Shown piece by piece: positions 1 through 7,654 of a DNA stretch of 10,961 nt; position 1 is the first letter of the stretch; the number at the start of each line of letters is the position of its first letter. Origin of the DNA: Chloroflexi bacterium RBG_13_46_14 (GTDB taxonomy: Bacteria; Chloroflexota; Dehalococcoidia; Dehalococcoidales; UBA2162); NCBI GenBank assembly GCA_001796415.1, contig MGML01000140.1, forward strand, positions 1 through 10,961. The letters are read 5' to 3'. The notes beneath the pieces were generated by a model. That model saw nothing but the letters and a program-made list of their open reading frames with translations. It did not search any database and had not been told where the DNA came from. The position numbers and the translations under genes were made by a program.

Positions 1-150
1 TTCGGCAATCTTGGCCAATTCTTCAGCGACGGTCCAGCAACCTGCAGAATCTACAGTAATCAAGACACTTTCGCCCTTTTTCACCGCCATAATGTCGCGA
101 ACGACCTTATAGGCGACAGTGGCAAGGTCCAAATTTAACGTTGTTGGCAT
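1..150 (-). CDS. M29/NicX-like metalloenzyme, copy B (N-terminal 50 residues, cut by window edge)
   Basis: The first 50 codons of a gene that continues beyond base 1. It starts MPTTLNLDL and matches the first 50 residues of the next gene (291-1340) without gaps at 34 of 50 positions, including AYKVVRD, VKKGESVLIT and DSAG. The two are therefore tandem paralogues. The ATG at 150-148 follows GATAGGAGGAATATT, a strong ribosome binding site with normal spacing. A terminator-like hairpin (204-268) lies between the two copies, so this copy is reached by read-through or by its own promoter. I see no convincing promoter in the 53 bases between hairpin and start. The metal-binding half of the protein is outside the window, so its activity cannot be judged here. 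Confidence 0.9.
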   Translation of the reverse strand, partial: MPTTLNLDLATVAYKVVRDIMAVKKGESVLITVDSAGCWTVAEELAKIAE

Positions 151-203
151 AATATTCCTCCTATCTCATTAAAAAAATTGGGTAATTTCCTTGAATACGT
201 TAT

Positions 204-268
204 AAAACAAGCACCTTGACCGACACGCTTCATCAGGCTCAATGTAACGTCATCAAAGTGCTTGTTTT
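204..268 (-). terminator. Terminator-like hairpin between the two paralogues
   Basis: In the transcript, AAAACAAGCACUUUGA (268-253) pairs with UCAAGGUGCUUGUUUU (219-204): 16 consecutive pairs, one of them G-U, around a 33-base loop. The 3' arm ends in UUUU and is followed by AUAACG. The stem begins 22 bases after the stop codon of the upstream copy. The U-tract doubles as the end of the stem and the loop is long, so it may be a partial terminator or a stability element that lowers expression of the second copy. Confidence 0.6.
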
Positions 269-290
269 CTCATTACACCGGCAGAAGCAC

Positions 291-1340
291 TTACTGTTTA
301 CCTATCTTGACAGCCAGATCAGCCAGCTTCGGGTGAACCAGGCGACCCTCATCCATGATCTGCTCCTCGTCTAACCACAATGACGAGTTCAGACAGATTC
401 CGTCAACGTGAGTCTTAGCATTGATTCCTTTAGCTTTGAAGAAGGGTCCTTGATATCCAAACCCCCACTCCGTAGAGCCCCATACACGTTCATCTTCAGT
501 ACACAACCCAGAGAGCTTAGCTCCAGGGTTGAAACCATAACATACGTGAGCAGCATGATACATTAGTGGATCCTGAAGCTTCGCAAACCACACTTTCAGG
601 AACTTGGCCTCTTTACCTCCGGTTATATCTACACACACCCCTTCTTTCACATGAAAAACGACCGGATCTTTCAAGACCCCTAAATCTGCTTCACCACCCC
701 CAGAAAATGAGCCGTTGAAGACGATAACTCCATTGATGGACTCTTCCAGAGGAGCCCAACCAATTTGACCTAACAAGAAATGCGCACCAGGCTCGAGAGC
801 CCATCCCTCATTGGTAACCGGCCGTTCGGCAATATTTTCAAAGCTAACATCCGTTCCGGCAGAGTTGGTGATCCGAATCTTTTTAGCTTTTTGGGTTAAA
901 CCGACCAGTGTATCCTGAAACTGTTTCTGTAAATCGAGATCAACCTTGCCCACACATCGGACAAATTGATCTTCATTCAGTCCTCCCAGGAATAAATAAC
1001 GGACACGCTTAGGGTTCGTCAAAGCTTTTTCCCACGGTGTAGAATAAAGCAGCCACTGATAATTGTATTCTACCCAACAGTCCGTCTCCGGAATCGCTGC
1101 GTGTAAAGCATCTGGTAAGTAGGGATCGCCCACCTTGCCATATCCAGGCGGTGTCGAATGCCAGGCGACCATCACTTTAGCTCCCATGGCTTCAGCCGCC
1201 TTAGCGGTTTCTTCCGCCAGCCGCCAGTGACCTGCCGAGTCGATCGTAATTAGAACACTCTCGCCTTTTTTTACCTCCAGCAGGTCGCGCACAACCTTGT
1301 AGGCTGCAACGCCAATCTCCAAATCCATAGTAGTCGGCAT
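291..1340 (-). CDS. M29/NicX-like metalloenzyme, copy A
   Basis: A complete 349-residue cytoplasmic protein of the M29 aminopeptidase superfamily (COG2309-type), which also contains the non-haem iron enzyme NicX (2,5-dihydroxypyridine 5,6-dioxygenase, about 350 residues). Visible family marks are SAGTDVSF (160-167), APLEES (196-201), GFNPGA (269-274), EDERVWGSTEWGFG (282-295) and the C-terminal HVDGI (311-315). Aligning to M29 by these blocks keeps the first metal-ligand Glu (E199) and the final His and Asp (H311, D313). The second Glu falls on H265 and the middle His on E291. H265/H311/D313 resembles the 2-His-1-Asp iron site that I recall for NicX (His265, His318, Asp320). Standard annotation would say leucyl aminopeptidase, which I doubt. 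The gene sits 36 bases after the transporter ATPase gene behind AGAGGAGGT, so it is probably co-transcribed with the transporter and acts on the imported compound. The reaction is unknown. Confidence 0.88.
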   Translation of the reverse strand: MPTTMDLEIGVAAYKVVRDLLEVKKGESVLITIDSAGHWRLAEETAKAAEAMGAKVMVAWHSTPPGYGKVGDPYLPDALHAAIPETDCWVEYNYQWLLYSTPWEKALTNPKRVRYLFLGGLNEDQFVRCVGKVDLDLQKQFQDTLVGLTQKAKKIRITNSAGTDVSFENIAERPVTNEGWALEPGAHFLLGQIGWAPLEESINGVIVFNGSFSGGGEADLGVLKDPVVFHVKEGVCVDITGGKEAKFLKVWFAKLQDPLMYHAAHVCYGFNPGAKLSGLCTEDERVWGSTEWGFGYQGPFFKAKGINAKTHVDGICLNSSLWLDEEQIMDEGRLVHPKLADLAVKIGKQ

Positions 1341-1376
1341 AATCTCATACCTCCTCTTAACTAAAATAAATTAAAT

Positions 1377-2375
1377 CTAAATATTATGACAACGAGCATA
1401 ATGTTCAGGTTCGATCTCTCGCATTACTGGATCCTCGACAAAACAAATGTCCGTCTTGAAAGGGCAGCGCGTATTAAAACTACATCCGGGCGGCACGTCC
1501 ACCGGACTGGGAATCTCGCCTACGGAGTGAATTTTGTTCGGCTTTAACTTTGCCTCTTCATCAAACAATATGGGAATTGAAGACAACAACATCTGCGTAT
1601 ATGGGTGAAGGGGCTTCTGAAAGAATTCATTAGCGGACGCGATCTCTGCGATTTTGCCCAGGTACATAATTGCGATCCTGGTCGCAACATTCCGCATCAG
1701 ACTCAGGTCATGAGTAATGAAAAGATAGGTAAGGCCGAATTCTTTCTGCAACCGAATTAGCCTGTTAATGATCTTACCCTGCACAGATACATCGAGAGCC
1801 GAAGTAGGTTCATCCAACACCATAAAAGAGGGTTTGGTAGCCAGGGCGCGCGCGATTGCCACCATCTGTCGTTCACCACCTCCAAGCGTAATTGGTGACT
1901 TGAAACGGTAGTGAGATGGAAGCTCAACCCTATCGAGTAGATCGATAACTTTCTTTTCTATCGAATTACCCTTTTTGATCATATTGTGTACACGCAAAGG
2001 CATCTCCAGGATATTTTGAATGTTTCTCATAGGATTCAACGAAGAGCCAGGGTCCTGAAAAACGATCTGGATATCCTTTTTCAGGTGCATGGGACGTTTC
2101 ACCGCAGGTCGCGCAATATCCTCTCCCTTGAAAACGAGCGAACCGGACGTTGGCGCGTACGTGCCCACCGTCATGTATGCTGTAGTGCTCTTTCCTGAAC
2201 CAGACTCTCCAACCAGGCCAAAACATTCACCTTGTTTCACAGAGAAGTTGATACCATCTACTGCCTTCACTGCGATCCACTTTTTCTTGAAAATGCCAGA
2301 TAGATTGATCGGAAAGTGCTTGACCAAATTTTCTGCCACAAGTATATTATTGTTTATGTCCATAACATCAGGCAT
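1377..2375 (-). CDS. dppF: Peptide ABC transporter ATPase, OppF/DppF type
   Basis: One of the two ATPases that power the peptide importer at the cytoplasmic face; 332 residues. Walker A is GESGSGKS (56-63), Q-loop Gln107, signature LGGGE (164-168, in place of the usual LSGGQ), Walker B FMVLDE (184-189) and switch His222. The C-terminal oligopeptide-transporter extension holds four cysteines (C298, C304, C311, C329), the pattern that binds an iron-sulfur cluster in DppD/DppF-type subunits. I chose the ATG at 2375, giving MPDVMDINNN, because AGGGGGACAGG lies just upstream and the family normally starts about here. The frame stays open to 2432, but those extra residues come from the upstream gene's end. 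The start overlaps the stop of the other ATPase by 8 bases, indicating translational coupling. The symbol denotes the family; the substrate is not proven. Confidence 0.93.
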   Translation of the reverse strand: MPDVMDINNNILVAENLVKHFPINLSGIFKKKWIAVKAVDGINFSVKQGECFGLVGESGSGKSTTAYMTVGTYAPTSGSLVFKGEDIARPAVKRPMHLKKDIQIVFQDPGSSLNPMRNIQNILEMPLRVHNMIKKGNSIEKKVIDLLDRVELPSHYRFKSPITLGGGERQMVAIARALATKPSFMVLDEPTSALDVSVQGKIINRLIRLQKEFGLTYLFITHDLSLMRNVATRIAIMYLGKIAEIASANEFFQKPLHPYTQMLLSSIPILFDEEAKLKPNKIHSVGEIPSPVDVPPGCSFNTRCPFKTDICFVEDPVMREIEPEHYARCHNI

Positions 2376-3366
2376 TTTTCCTGTCCCCCTGTACATCCTG
2401 GTATAAGTAACATGCCACCTGATGTCCATCACCTACATTAATATAAGGCGGCATTGCTTTAGAGCAGGGTTCAAATGCATACTGGCATCGAGGTTCAAAT
2501 CGACAGCCAGGAGGGGGGTTACGATAATCCGGGATACGTCCGGGAATTCCCTCTGCAAAACCGCCACCGCTAAGACGCGGCACCGAAGACAGCAACCCTT
2601 GGGTATAAGGGTGAAAAGGCTTTTTAAATAACAAGGAAGTAGCAGCCATCTCTATCATGTTGCCAGCATACATGACGTATACACGTTCTGTTATCTCGCG
2701 AGCCAATCCCAATGAATGAGTAATTAAAATGAGTGAGGCTCCCTTTTTTTCAACCAAGTCTCTGATCAAGCGTAGAACTTGATCTTGAATGGTCACATCA
2801 AGGTTAGTAGTAGGCTCATCGGCAATAAGAAGGTCGCGGGCAGTGGCAATAGCAAACGCAATGCACACTCTCTGGCGCATACCTCCGCTGAGTTGAATCG
2901 GGTAACTATCCAGCATACGTTCTGCGTCGGGCAAACGCGCTTCATATAATGCGCTTAGAGCAACATTTTTCTTATTTGCTACTTTCTGTCCAGAAGAACC
3001 GGCTGAATATTTAATGATATCATACAATTGCTGCCCTATTGTGAAAACAGGATTGAGCGCAGAGGTAGGGTCTTGAAAAATCATGGATAAGCCTCTCCCT
3101 CTCAAATCTGCCAGCTCTCTAGAGTTCAGTTTAAGAATATTTTTACCACGAACAAAGATATCGCCCTCCGGAATCAATGCCAGGTTAGGCAGAACACGCA
3201 GTAATGCCTTCATAGTCGTCGTTTTGCCACATCCAGCTTCGCCAACCAGTCCAACCTTTTCGCCGAATTTTACATTAAAATTGACACCATTCAACACCTT
3301 TAGCACGCCACCATAGACTTTGAACCACACATGCAGATTTTTGATATCTAACAATGTTTCAGACAT
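2368..3366 (-). CDS. dppD: Peptide ABC transporter ATPase, OppD/DppD type
   Basis: The partner ATPase of the importer, 332 residues. Walker A is GEAGCGKT (42-49), Q-loop Gln98, signature LSGGM (159-163), Walker B LLIADE (179-184) and switch His217. Family-specific features follow the nucleotide-binding domain: the FHPYTQGLLSSVPRL block (251-265) and a C-terminal cysteine set (C288, C294, C301, C319) in PPGCRFEPRC...C...C, the likely iron-sulfur binding extension. The ATG at 3366 sits 5 bases beyond the stop of the upstream permease gene, and its site GAGGAGG lies within that gene's last codons. Its end overlaps the next ATPase gene by 8 bases. The two ATPases are divergent, as in other Dpp/Opp systems, and presumably form a heterodimer. 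Confidence 0.95.
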   Translation of the reverse strand: MSETLLDIKNLHVWFKVYGGVLKVLNGVNFNVKFGEKVGLVGEAGCGKTTTMKALLRVLPNLALIPEGDIFVRGKNILKLNSRELADLRGRGLSMIFQDPTSALNPVFTIGQQLYDIIKYSAGSSGQKVANKKNVALSALYEARLPDAERMLDSYPIQLSGGMRQRVCIAFAIATARDLLIADEPTTNLDVTIQDQVLRLIRDLVEKKGASLILITHSLGLAREITERVYVMYAGNMIEMAATSLLFKKPFHPYTQGLLSSVPRLSGGGFAEGIPGRIPDYRNPPPGCRFEPRCQYAFEPCSKAMPPYINVGDGHQVACYLYQDVQGDRKNA

Positions 3367-3371
3367 AACGA

Positions 3372-4277
3372 CTATGCCTCCTCAGGACTGAGAGCATCAC
3401 GGATGCCATCACCAAATAGATTGAAGCCCAATACCACGAACATGATAGCCAAAGCCGGAAACAGAGCTATCCACCACTGGGCCGGCATCCGTTCAACACC
3501 TTCTGCGATCATAGTCCCTAGAGCTGGCTTAGGAGGTTGTTCACCCAGGCCAACGAAACTCAGAGCAGCACCAACTAATGTTACCCACCCTACATCCAAT
3601 GCCATTTTTGTGAAGAGTGAAGAGGAGCAGTTCGGCAGAATTTCATGAAATAGGATATATATCTTACTCGCACCGGTGAGCTCAGCAGCCTGCACGTAAT
3701 ACTCGTTTTTTATCGACGAGGCCAGGGAATAGGTCATTCGTGTATACCATGGCCACCAACTCACAGTCACGGCAATCATGGAGTTCATGAGCGTTGGTTT
3801 CAACACCGCAGCTATAGAGAGGGCCAGAATAATAGGGGGAATGCTAATAAACACATCGGTTACTCTCATAATCACAGTATCGGTCCATGTCCCCGAGTAA
3901 TAGCCAGCGGTCAGCCCTGTTAACGTGCCAAGGGGAACGCTGACAGCTAATACCACAATAGCCATGAGTAGGGCATTTCTAAAAGCGAAGATAATTCTTG
4001 ACAGGATATCTCGCCCAATCGTGTCAGTACCCATCAAGTGTTGCCAGCTTGGTGGTTGGTTCTTGCCCTTGAAATCGACAAACTTTCCCGCATGTTGTGG
4101 GTAAGGGGCTACATAGGGCGCAAACACTGCGAGGAAAACAATTGTAACTACTATAACTAAGCCCAGCACAGATAACCAGTTCCTAGAAAATTTGTACCAG
4201 GTTCTTTTCAATGAATACAGTGTCCTGCCCCATGGGTTTTTAAGAGAACTGGACGTAAGCATTCCTTCGGTCGTCAT
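3372..4277 (-). CDS. dppC: Peptide ABC transporter permease, DppC/OppC type
   Basis: The second membrane subunit of the importer, 301 residues. A charged cytoplasmic N-terminus is followed by a first hydrophobic helix (about 35-57). Next comes the typical external stretch ending in HLMGTDTIGRDILSR (80-94), then further helices at about 100-125, 135-160, 165-180, 225-245 and 268-290. The EAA loop that docks on the ATPase is AAELTGASKIYILFHEILPN (197-216), with the conserved Gly202. SFVGLGEQPP (240-249) and GDGIRDALSPE (289-299) are standard C-terminal blocks. The ATG at 4277 abuts the stop of the upstream permease with no spacer, and GGGGAGGAG lies seven bases before it, so the two permeases are translated as a coupled pair. 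Confidence 0.95.
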   Translation of the reverse strand: MTTEGMLTSSSLKNPWGRTLYSLKRTWYKFSRNWLSVLGLVIVVTIVFLAVFAPYVAPYPQHAGKFVDFKGKNQPPSWQHLMGTDTIGRDILSRIIFAFRNALLMAIVVLAVSVPLGTLTGLTAGYYSGTWTDTVIMRVTDVFISIPPIILALSIAAVLKPTLMNSMIAVTVSWWPWYTRMTYSLASSIKNEYYVQAAELTGASKIYILFHEILPNCSSSLFTKMALDVGWVTLVGAALSFVGLGEQPPKPALGTMIAEGVERMPAQWWIALFPALAIMFVVLGFNLFGDGIRDALSPEEA

Positions 4278-5306
4278 CTAGACACTCCTCCCCAATAAAC
4301 GAATACGTGGGTCCAAGTAGGCGACAATGATGTCTACCACAATATTCAGGGTAATAAACACGACACCAAGCACCATTACCACTCCAACAATAGCATTTAC
4401 ATCTTTATTGAGCATCACTTGTATACCATATCGCGCCAATCCCGGAAAGCCGAAAACTTTCTCCACCATAAATGCATAGCCAAAAGTCGCAGCGATATCC
4501 AACGCCATTACTGTAATGGGTGAGATCAAAGATGGTTTGAGCAGATACTTCCCGGTCACAACCCTATTCGGGACGCCGTAAGCAATCATTGAAGCGATGT
4601 AGTCTTTATTCTGGTTATCTGCCATACTCGAACGTGTGAGACGCGCTGCCTGCGACATAGGTGGCAAAGCTAGCGCAATAGCAGGTAAGATGAGGTGTAC
4701 AACCGCATCCCAAAAAAGATCAAGCCGTCCATTCAAAAGGCTATCTACCGTATACATTCCTGTGATAGTAACAGGAGGCATGACTCCTTCAGTCAACCGC
4801 CCATAGCTCGGGAAGAGATGCCAAACAAAGCAGAACAACAACATCAAGATAACAGCCCAGGCAAAAGCCGGGGTTACGATGCCTAAATAAGAAAAAAGGC
4901 GCACTACCTTGTCAACCCACGTATTAGCATATCTTGCGGATATGACTCCCAGAGAAATACCGGCTATTATGATAAAAATCGCTGTTAGTCCGACCAATTC
5001 CAAAGTTGCCGGAAAGAATTCCCGGATGTCCTGTTTGACCGGACGTCGAGTCAAAAGAGAATCTCCGAGGTTTCCATGCGTAACAACGTCCCGTAGCCAC
5101 AAACCATATTGTTGGAGCAAAGGCTTGTCCAGGTACATTTGCTGTCTTAGTCTTTCTACCACATCTACCGGGGCTCTGGGACCCAGGGCCATACGAGCTG
5201 GATCACCGGGAACGACGCGCGCAATTAAAAATATTAATATAGATAGGCCAAATAGAACAAATATCGAAATGGCTAACCTGCGCAGTATAAAAGGACCTAA
5301 TCTCAT
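4278..5306 (-). CDS. dppB: Peptide ABC transporter permease, DppB/OppB type
   Basis: The first membrane subunit of the importer, 342 residues. An N-terminal helix (about 8-30) runs into VVPGDPARMALG (31-42), the hallmark of this family. LRQQMYLDKPLLQQYGLWL (53-71) and GNLGDSL (78-84) follow, then membrane segments at about 101-125, 135-162, 200-220, 262-282 and 305-330. The EAA loop lies at about 236-260 (YIASMIAYGVPNRVV) with Gly244; FGFPGLARYGI (285-295) and LDPRIRL (331-337) are also typical. The ATG at 5306 is preceded by AAAGGAAGGTTCA, a good ribosome site. The frame is open to a TTG at 5354, but that start has no such site and would place the start inside the stem-loop at 5336-5385. First gene after the intercistronic hairpin. 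Confidence 0.94.
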   Translation of the reverse strand: MRLGPFILRRLAISIFVLFGLSILIFLIARVVPGDPARMALGPRAPVDVVERLRQQMYLDKPLLQQYGLWLRDVVTHGNLGDSLLTRRPVKQDIREFFPATLELVGLTAIFIIIAGISLGVISARYANTWVDKVVRLFSYLGIVTPAFAWAVILMLLFCFVWHLFPSYGRLTEGVMPPVTITGMYTVDSLLNGRLDLFWDAVVHLILPAIALALPPMSQAARLTRSSMADNQNKDYIASMIAYGVPNRVVTGKYLLKPSLISPITVMALDIAATFGYAFMVEKVFGFPGLARYGIQVMLNKDVNAIVGVVMVLGVVFITLNIVVDIIVAYLDPRIRLLGRSV

Positions 5307-5335
5307 TGAACCTTCCTTTCCAGATACTATCAAAT

Positions 5336-5385
5336 TAAAGGGGTGAGGTAGCAATATTCTTTACCTAAACTACCCCGCCCCTTTA
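5336..5385 (-). terminator. Intercistronic stem-loop between binding-protein and permease genes
   Basis: In the transcript, UAAAGGGGCGGGGUA (5385-5371) pairs with UACCUCACCCCUUUA (5350-5336): 15 positions with one C-A mismatch and one G-U pair, around a 20-base loop. It begins 24 bases after the binding-protein stop and ends 29 bases before the permease start. UAAUUUG follows, which is only moderately U-rich. A hairpin here is typical of operons that need far more binding protein than permease: it can stop part of the transcripts or shield the upstream message from 3' exonucleases. I infer that role. Confidence 0.65.
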
Positions 5386-5409
5386 TTAGTGAAGTGTCAA
5401 ATCGTCTTC

Positions 5410-7098
5410 TTATTTTTTGAGCAGTTCTGCCTTCTTCTCAGGGAAAACCTTCATGTCACGCACATAAAAACTATAACCCATCGGTGGAGCAGAGGGTTCT
5501 CCAGCTTTAATTCGTTCTGCTAACGGCCAAACGAGATAGTCTGCCTGATAACCAAACTCTTGAGCCTGATCGGCCAACCAAATCGTGGGGGCTAGATCCA
5601 CAATTGTATGCTGAATCTCATTATACTTCCTGAAACGTTCTTCCTCCTCCACTGTCGCCAGCGCGTCTTCGATAGCGGTATCAATATCAGGTGAACCGAG
5701 CCACTCACATTGCTCCCAAGTGCCCTGAGACTTGGAGTGATACCGTGTTTCCAGCATTGAGCCAGCCTCATTGTAGTGGGCAGCCACGTAAACGACGGAG
5801 CCGTTCGGGGTGGTCTTCACGGTCTGTGCATCGTCGATCATTAAACCAAAAGGTTTCTTAAAGATCTCGACATCGATACCGATCTCAGCTGCATTGACCT
5901 GGAACAATAGTGCCACTTTTTCTTCATCGGGTACTTCAGCGCACCAGGATAGGGAAAACGGAATATTCTCCTGGCCGGCATACGCTGATTTGGCCATTTC
6001 TTCCTTAGCTTTCTCTAAGTTGTAACTGTATTGGAAGACATCCTTGCTATGGCCGGGTAGTGTCTGAGGGACCGGACCAACCGATTGGACATAGTATGGC
6101 CAGACATCGTTAACTACTACGTCATAGTCCATCACCCAGGATAGTGCTTTTCTGACATGGATATCATCTGTTGGCGGAACCTTAGTATTAAGCATGATCT
6201 GAAGATTATGTGGCGCTAAATAGGCAATAGTATCAACTCCTGGGATCTCACGGAGAGCAGCATAAGCTTCCATTGGCAGAGTTTCAGAGGTAATTTCCAA
6301 TTCCCGATTATTCATCAGTGTACGGATAGCTACCTCGCCGGGGAAGGCAAATTCTCTGAAGAAATCAGGAGCACCTTCTTCCCAGCCACCCCAGTAGTCG
6401 TCAAACTTTTCGCCCAGCAGGGATTCTTCCATCTTCATTTCTTTGACTTTGTATGGACCGCTGCCAGCGTCGTTGGTTAGAAGCCACTTCTTACCATAGT
6501 CGCCCATCTCCCCATACATCGTGTCAGATTTGTCAATGTTCTCCATGACCTGAGATTTATTAAGGATGTAAAGACGCACCAATGCAGGGACAAATGGGCC
6601 AAACGGCCTTGCCAACTTGAATTCGACCGTGTAATTATCGACAGCTTTGACCGATTCAATACCAGAAATAATTCTGCCTTGAGCATCTTTGGTCCGCAAT
6701 ATGTATGCAAAACCCTCGCCAATGTCGAACAAGCGCTCAGTACTGAAAACGACATCTTTTGCGGTTAGTTCATCACCGTTGTGAAATTTCACCCCTTTCC
6801 GAAGGTAAAAAGTATAGGTAAGGAAATCATCAGAGATGTCCCACTTCTCGGCCAGGTGGGGTCTTACTGACCCATCCAGGTTCGGGAATATCAACGTGTC
6901 GTATAATTGTACTATCGCCATGGTGTCAGAAAAATCTGTCCCCACAGCAGGATCGATGTATGTCGGCCAGTCCTCACACCAACGCACAAGGCTCTCCGGA
7001 TTGTGTTCTGCAGCAGAAGCTGCTGCAACTCCGATTACAGGGATAGCCAATAAGGCCACCAAAATCATCAAGTAAAGCAATGATTTAAGATTTTTCAT
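5410..7098 (-). CDS. dppA: Solute-binding protein family 5 (DppA/OppA-like peptide-binding protein)
   Basis: The extracytoplasmic receptor of the importer, 562 residues. It begins with a Sec signal peptide: MKNLK, a hydrophobic core to about residue 26, then ASA/AE with predicted cleavage after residue 29 or 30. There is no lipobox cysteine, so it is probably a soluble periplasmic protein, or is retained some other way if the host has one membrane. The family signature lies at about 84-125, from EKWDISDD through TYTFYLRKGVKFHNGDELTA to KDVVFS. SGPYKVKEMK and VRKALSWVMD are further family blocks. The ATG follows TTAGGAGGTAATAAT, the strongest ribosome site in the window, consistent with high expression. 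Family 5 proteins bind di- and oligopeptides, nickel chelates, opines and other small solutes. Neighbours suggest a peptide or cyclic amide, but the specificity cannot be read from sequence. Confidence 0.95.
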   Translation of the reverse strand: MKNLKSLLYLMILVALLAIPVIGVAAASAAEHNPESLVRWCEDWPTYIDPAVGTDFSDTMAIVQLYDTLIFPNLDGSVRPHLAEKWDISDDFLTYTFYLRKGVKFHNGDELTAKDVVFSTERLFDIGEGFAYILRTKDAQGRIISGIESVKAVDNYTVEFKLARPFGPFVPALVRLYILNKSQVMENIDKSDTMYGEMGDYGKKWLLTNDAGSGPYKVKEMKMEESLLGEKFDDYWGGWEEGAPDFFREFAFPGEVAIRTLMNNRELEITSETLPMEAYAALREIPGVDTIAYLAPHNLQIMLNTKVPPTDDIHVRKALSWVMDYDVVVNDVWPYYVQSVGPVPQTLPGHSKDVFQYSYNLEKAKEEMAKSAYAGQENIPFSLSWCAEVPDEEKVALLFQVNAAEIGIDVEIFKKPFGLMIDDAQTVKTTPNGSVVYVAAHYNEAGSMLETRYHSKSQGTWEQCEWLGSPDIDTAIEDALATVEEEERFRKYNEIQHTIVDLAPTIWLADQAQEFGYQADYLVWPLAERIKAGEPSAPPMGYSFYVRDMKVFPEKKAELLKK

Positions 7099-7226
7099 AT
7101 TATTACCTCCTAATAATAATTATTAATCTAAGTATCCTTTACTTTTAACTGTAAATTAAGACGGGTAAACATATTCCATTAGCTTAAGACAACGCATTCC
7201 GATAATTCAATGCTTTTCCGGCTCAA

Positions 7227-7237
7227 CACCTCCTTTC
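7227..7237 (-). promoter_or_regulatory. Orphan perfect Shine-Dalgarno (STAB-SD-like) in the binding-protein leader
   Basis: The minus strand reads GAAAGGAGGTG, whose last 10 bases fully complement the 3' end of 16S rRNA. It lies 129 bases before the binding-protein start. The only frame near it begins GTG TTG AGC, overlapping or 2 bases from the site, and closes after about 16 codons. GAAAGGAGG is the sequence known from Bacillus cry3A as a stabiliser that binds ribosomes at the mRNA 5' end. That role is inferred here. Confidence 0.4.
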
Positions 7238-7255
7238 CGAAAAGAATAAAACCTA

Positions 7256-7264
7256 ATTATCGCA
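7256..7264 (-). promoter_or_regulatory. Candidate extended -10 promoter for the transporter operon
   Basis: The minus strand reads TGCGATAAT: an extended TGN motif directly before GATAAT, five of six matches to the -10 consensus. No good -35 hexamer lies 16-18 bases upstream, which extended -10 promoters tolerate. Transcription would begin near 7249, giving a leader of about 150 bases with the orphan Shine-Dalgarno about 12 bases from its 5' end. The 262-base gap 7099-7360 otherwise shows only AT-rich sequence and a short palindrome, TTCCATTGGAA, at 7286-7296. Confidence 0.35.
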
Positions 7265-7360
7265 GCATTAACCTGTTGTTATTTCTTCCATTGGAATGGT
7301 TCTATTAACATAACACAAGGATAAATAAGGACAACTAACTTTCATTCAAATCAAAGTATA

Positions 7361-7654
7361 TTAAACAGTCCCGTCTTCCATTAAAGGAATTAGAGCCAAC
7401 ACCAAACCTTGAAGGAAATCGGCAAAAACCTTCTCATCTTCCATTACACTATATTGCCCCGCAATAATCCGCTCCCGTATCTCTTCAAGCCTTTTACTCC
7501 TCACACCCTCTTCCTCAAGTAAAGTGATTAAGCGACTGGCTGTATCGAGCAGTCTGAACGGGCCGTATAGTTTGTTCTCATTCAAAAGATTACAAGCACT
7601 TGTGACCATGTAACAGACCAATTCAAAGGCCTTGGGTTCAATAGAACTAATCAT
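7361..7654 (-). CDS. Small helical protein of unknown function, coupled to nitroreductase
   Basis: A 97-residue protein starting MISSIEPKAFELVCYMV. It looks fully alpha-helical: three or four amphipathic helices, no signal peptide, no membrane segment, and a charged middle (EEEGVRSKRLEEIRERI, 47-63). The block ENKLYGPFRLLDTASRLITLL (26-46) looks like a conserved core. From memory it resembles the small DUF6092-type family, but I cannot confirm that. The start at 7654 follows CCAGGAGTATATTGGTA and overlaps the nitroreductase stop by 8 bases (ATGATTAG), so translation is coupled. The frame is open to 7729, but that extension only repeats sequence inside the nitroreductase gene. Tight coupling suggests a subunit or partner of the flavoprotein. 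No hairpin terminator is evident after its stop. Confidence 0.75.
   Translation of the reverse strand: MISSIEPKAFELVCYMVTSACNLLNENKLYGPFRLLDTASRLITLLEEEGVRSKRLEEIRERIIAGQYSVMEDEKVFADFLQGLVLALIPLMEDGTV

Noticed and set aside
2376..2432. Upstream start extending the DppF ATPase by 19 residues
   Set aside because: It would lie inside the end of the DppD gene. The added residues are not family-like, and the ATG at 2375 has a good upstream site.
4909..5346. A 145-codon open frame on the plus strand across the DppB gene
   Set aside because: It is antisense to a gene with clear family motifs, shows no recognisable domain, and has no ribosome site. It is a shadow frame.
5307..5354. Alternative TTG start extending DppB by 16 residues
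   Set aside because: It has no ribosome site, would overlap the stem-loop, and the added residues do not resemble family N-termini. The ATG at 5306 has AAAGGAAGG in place.
7286..7296. Palindrome TTCCATTGGAA upstream of the transporter operon as a regulator binding site
   Set aside because: The arms are only five bases and there is no second copy or matching regulator gene nearby. It is too weak to call.
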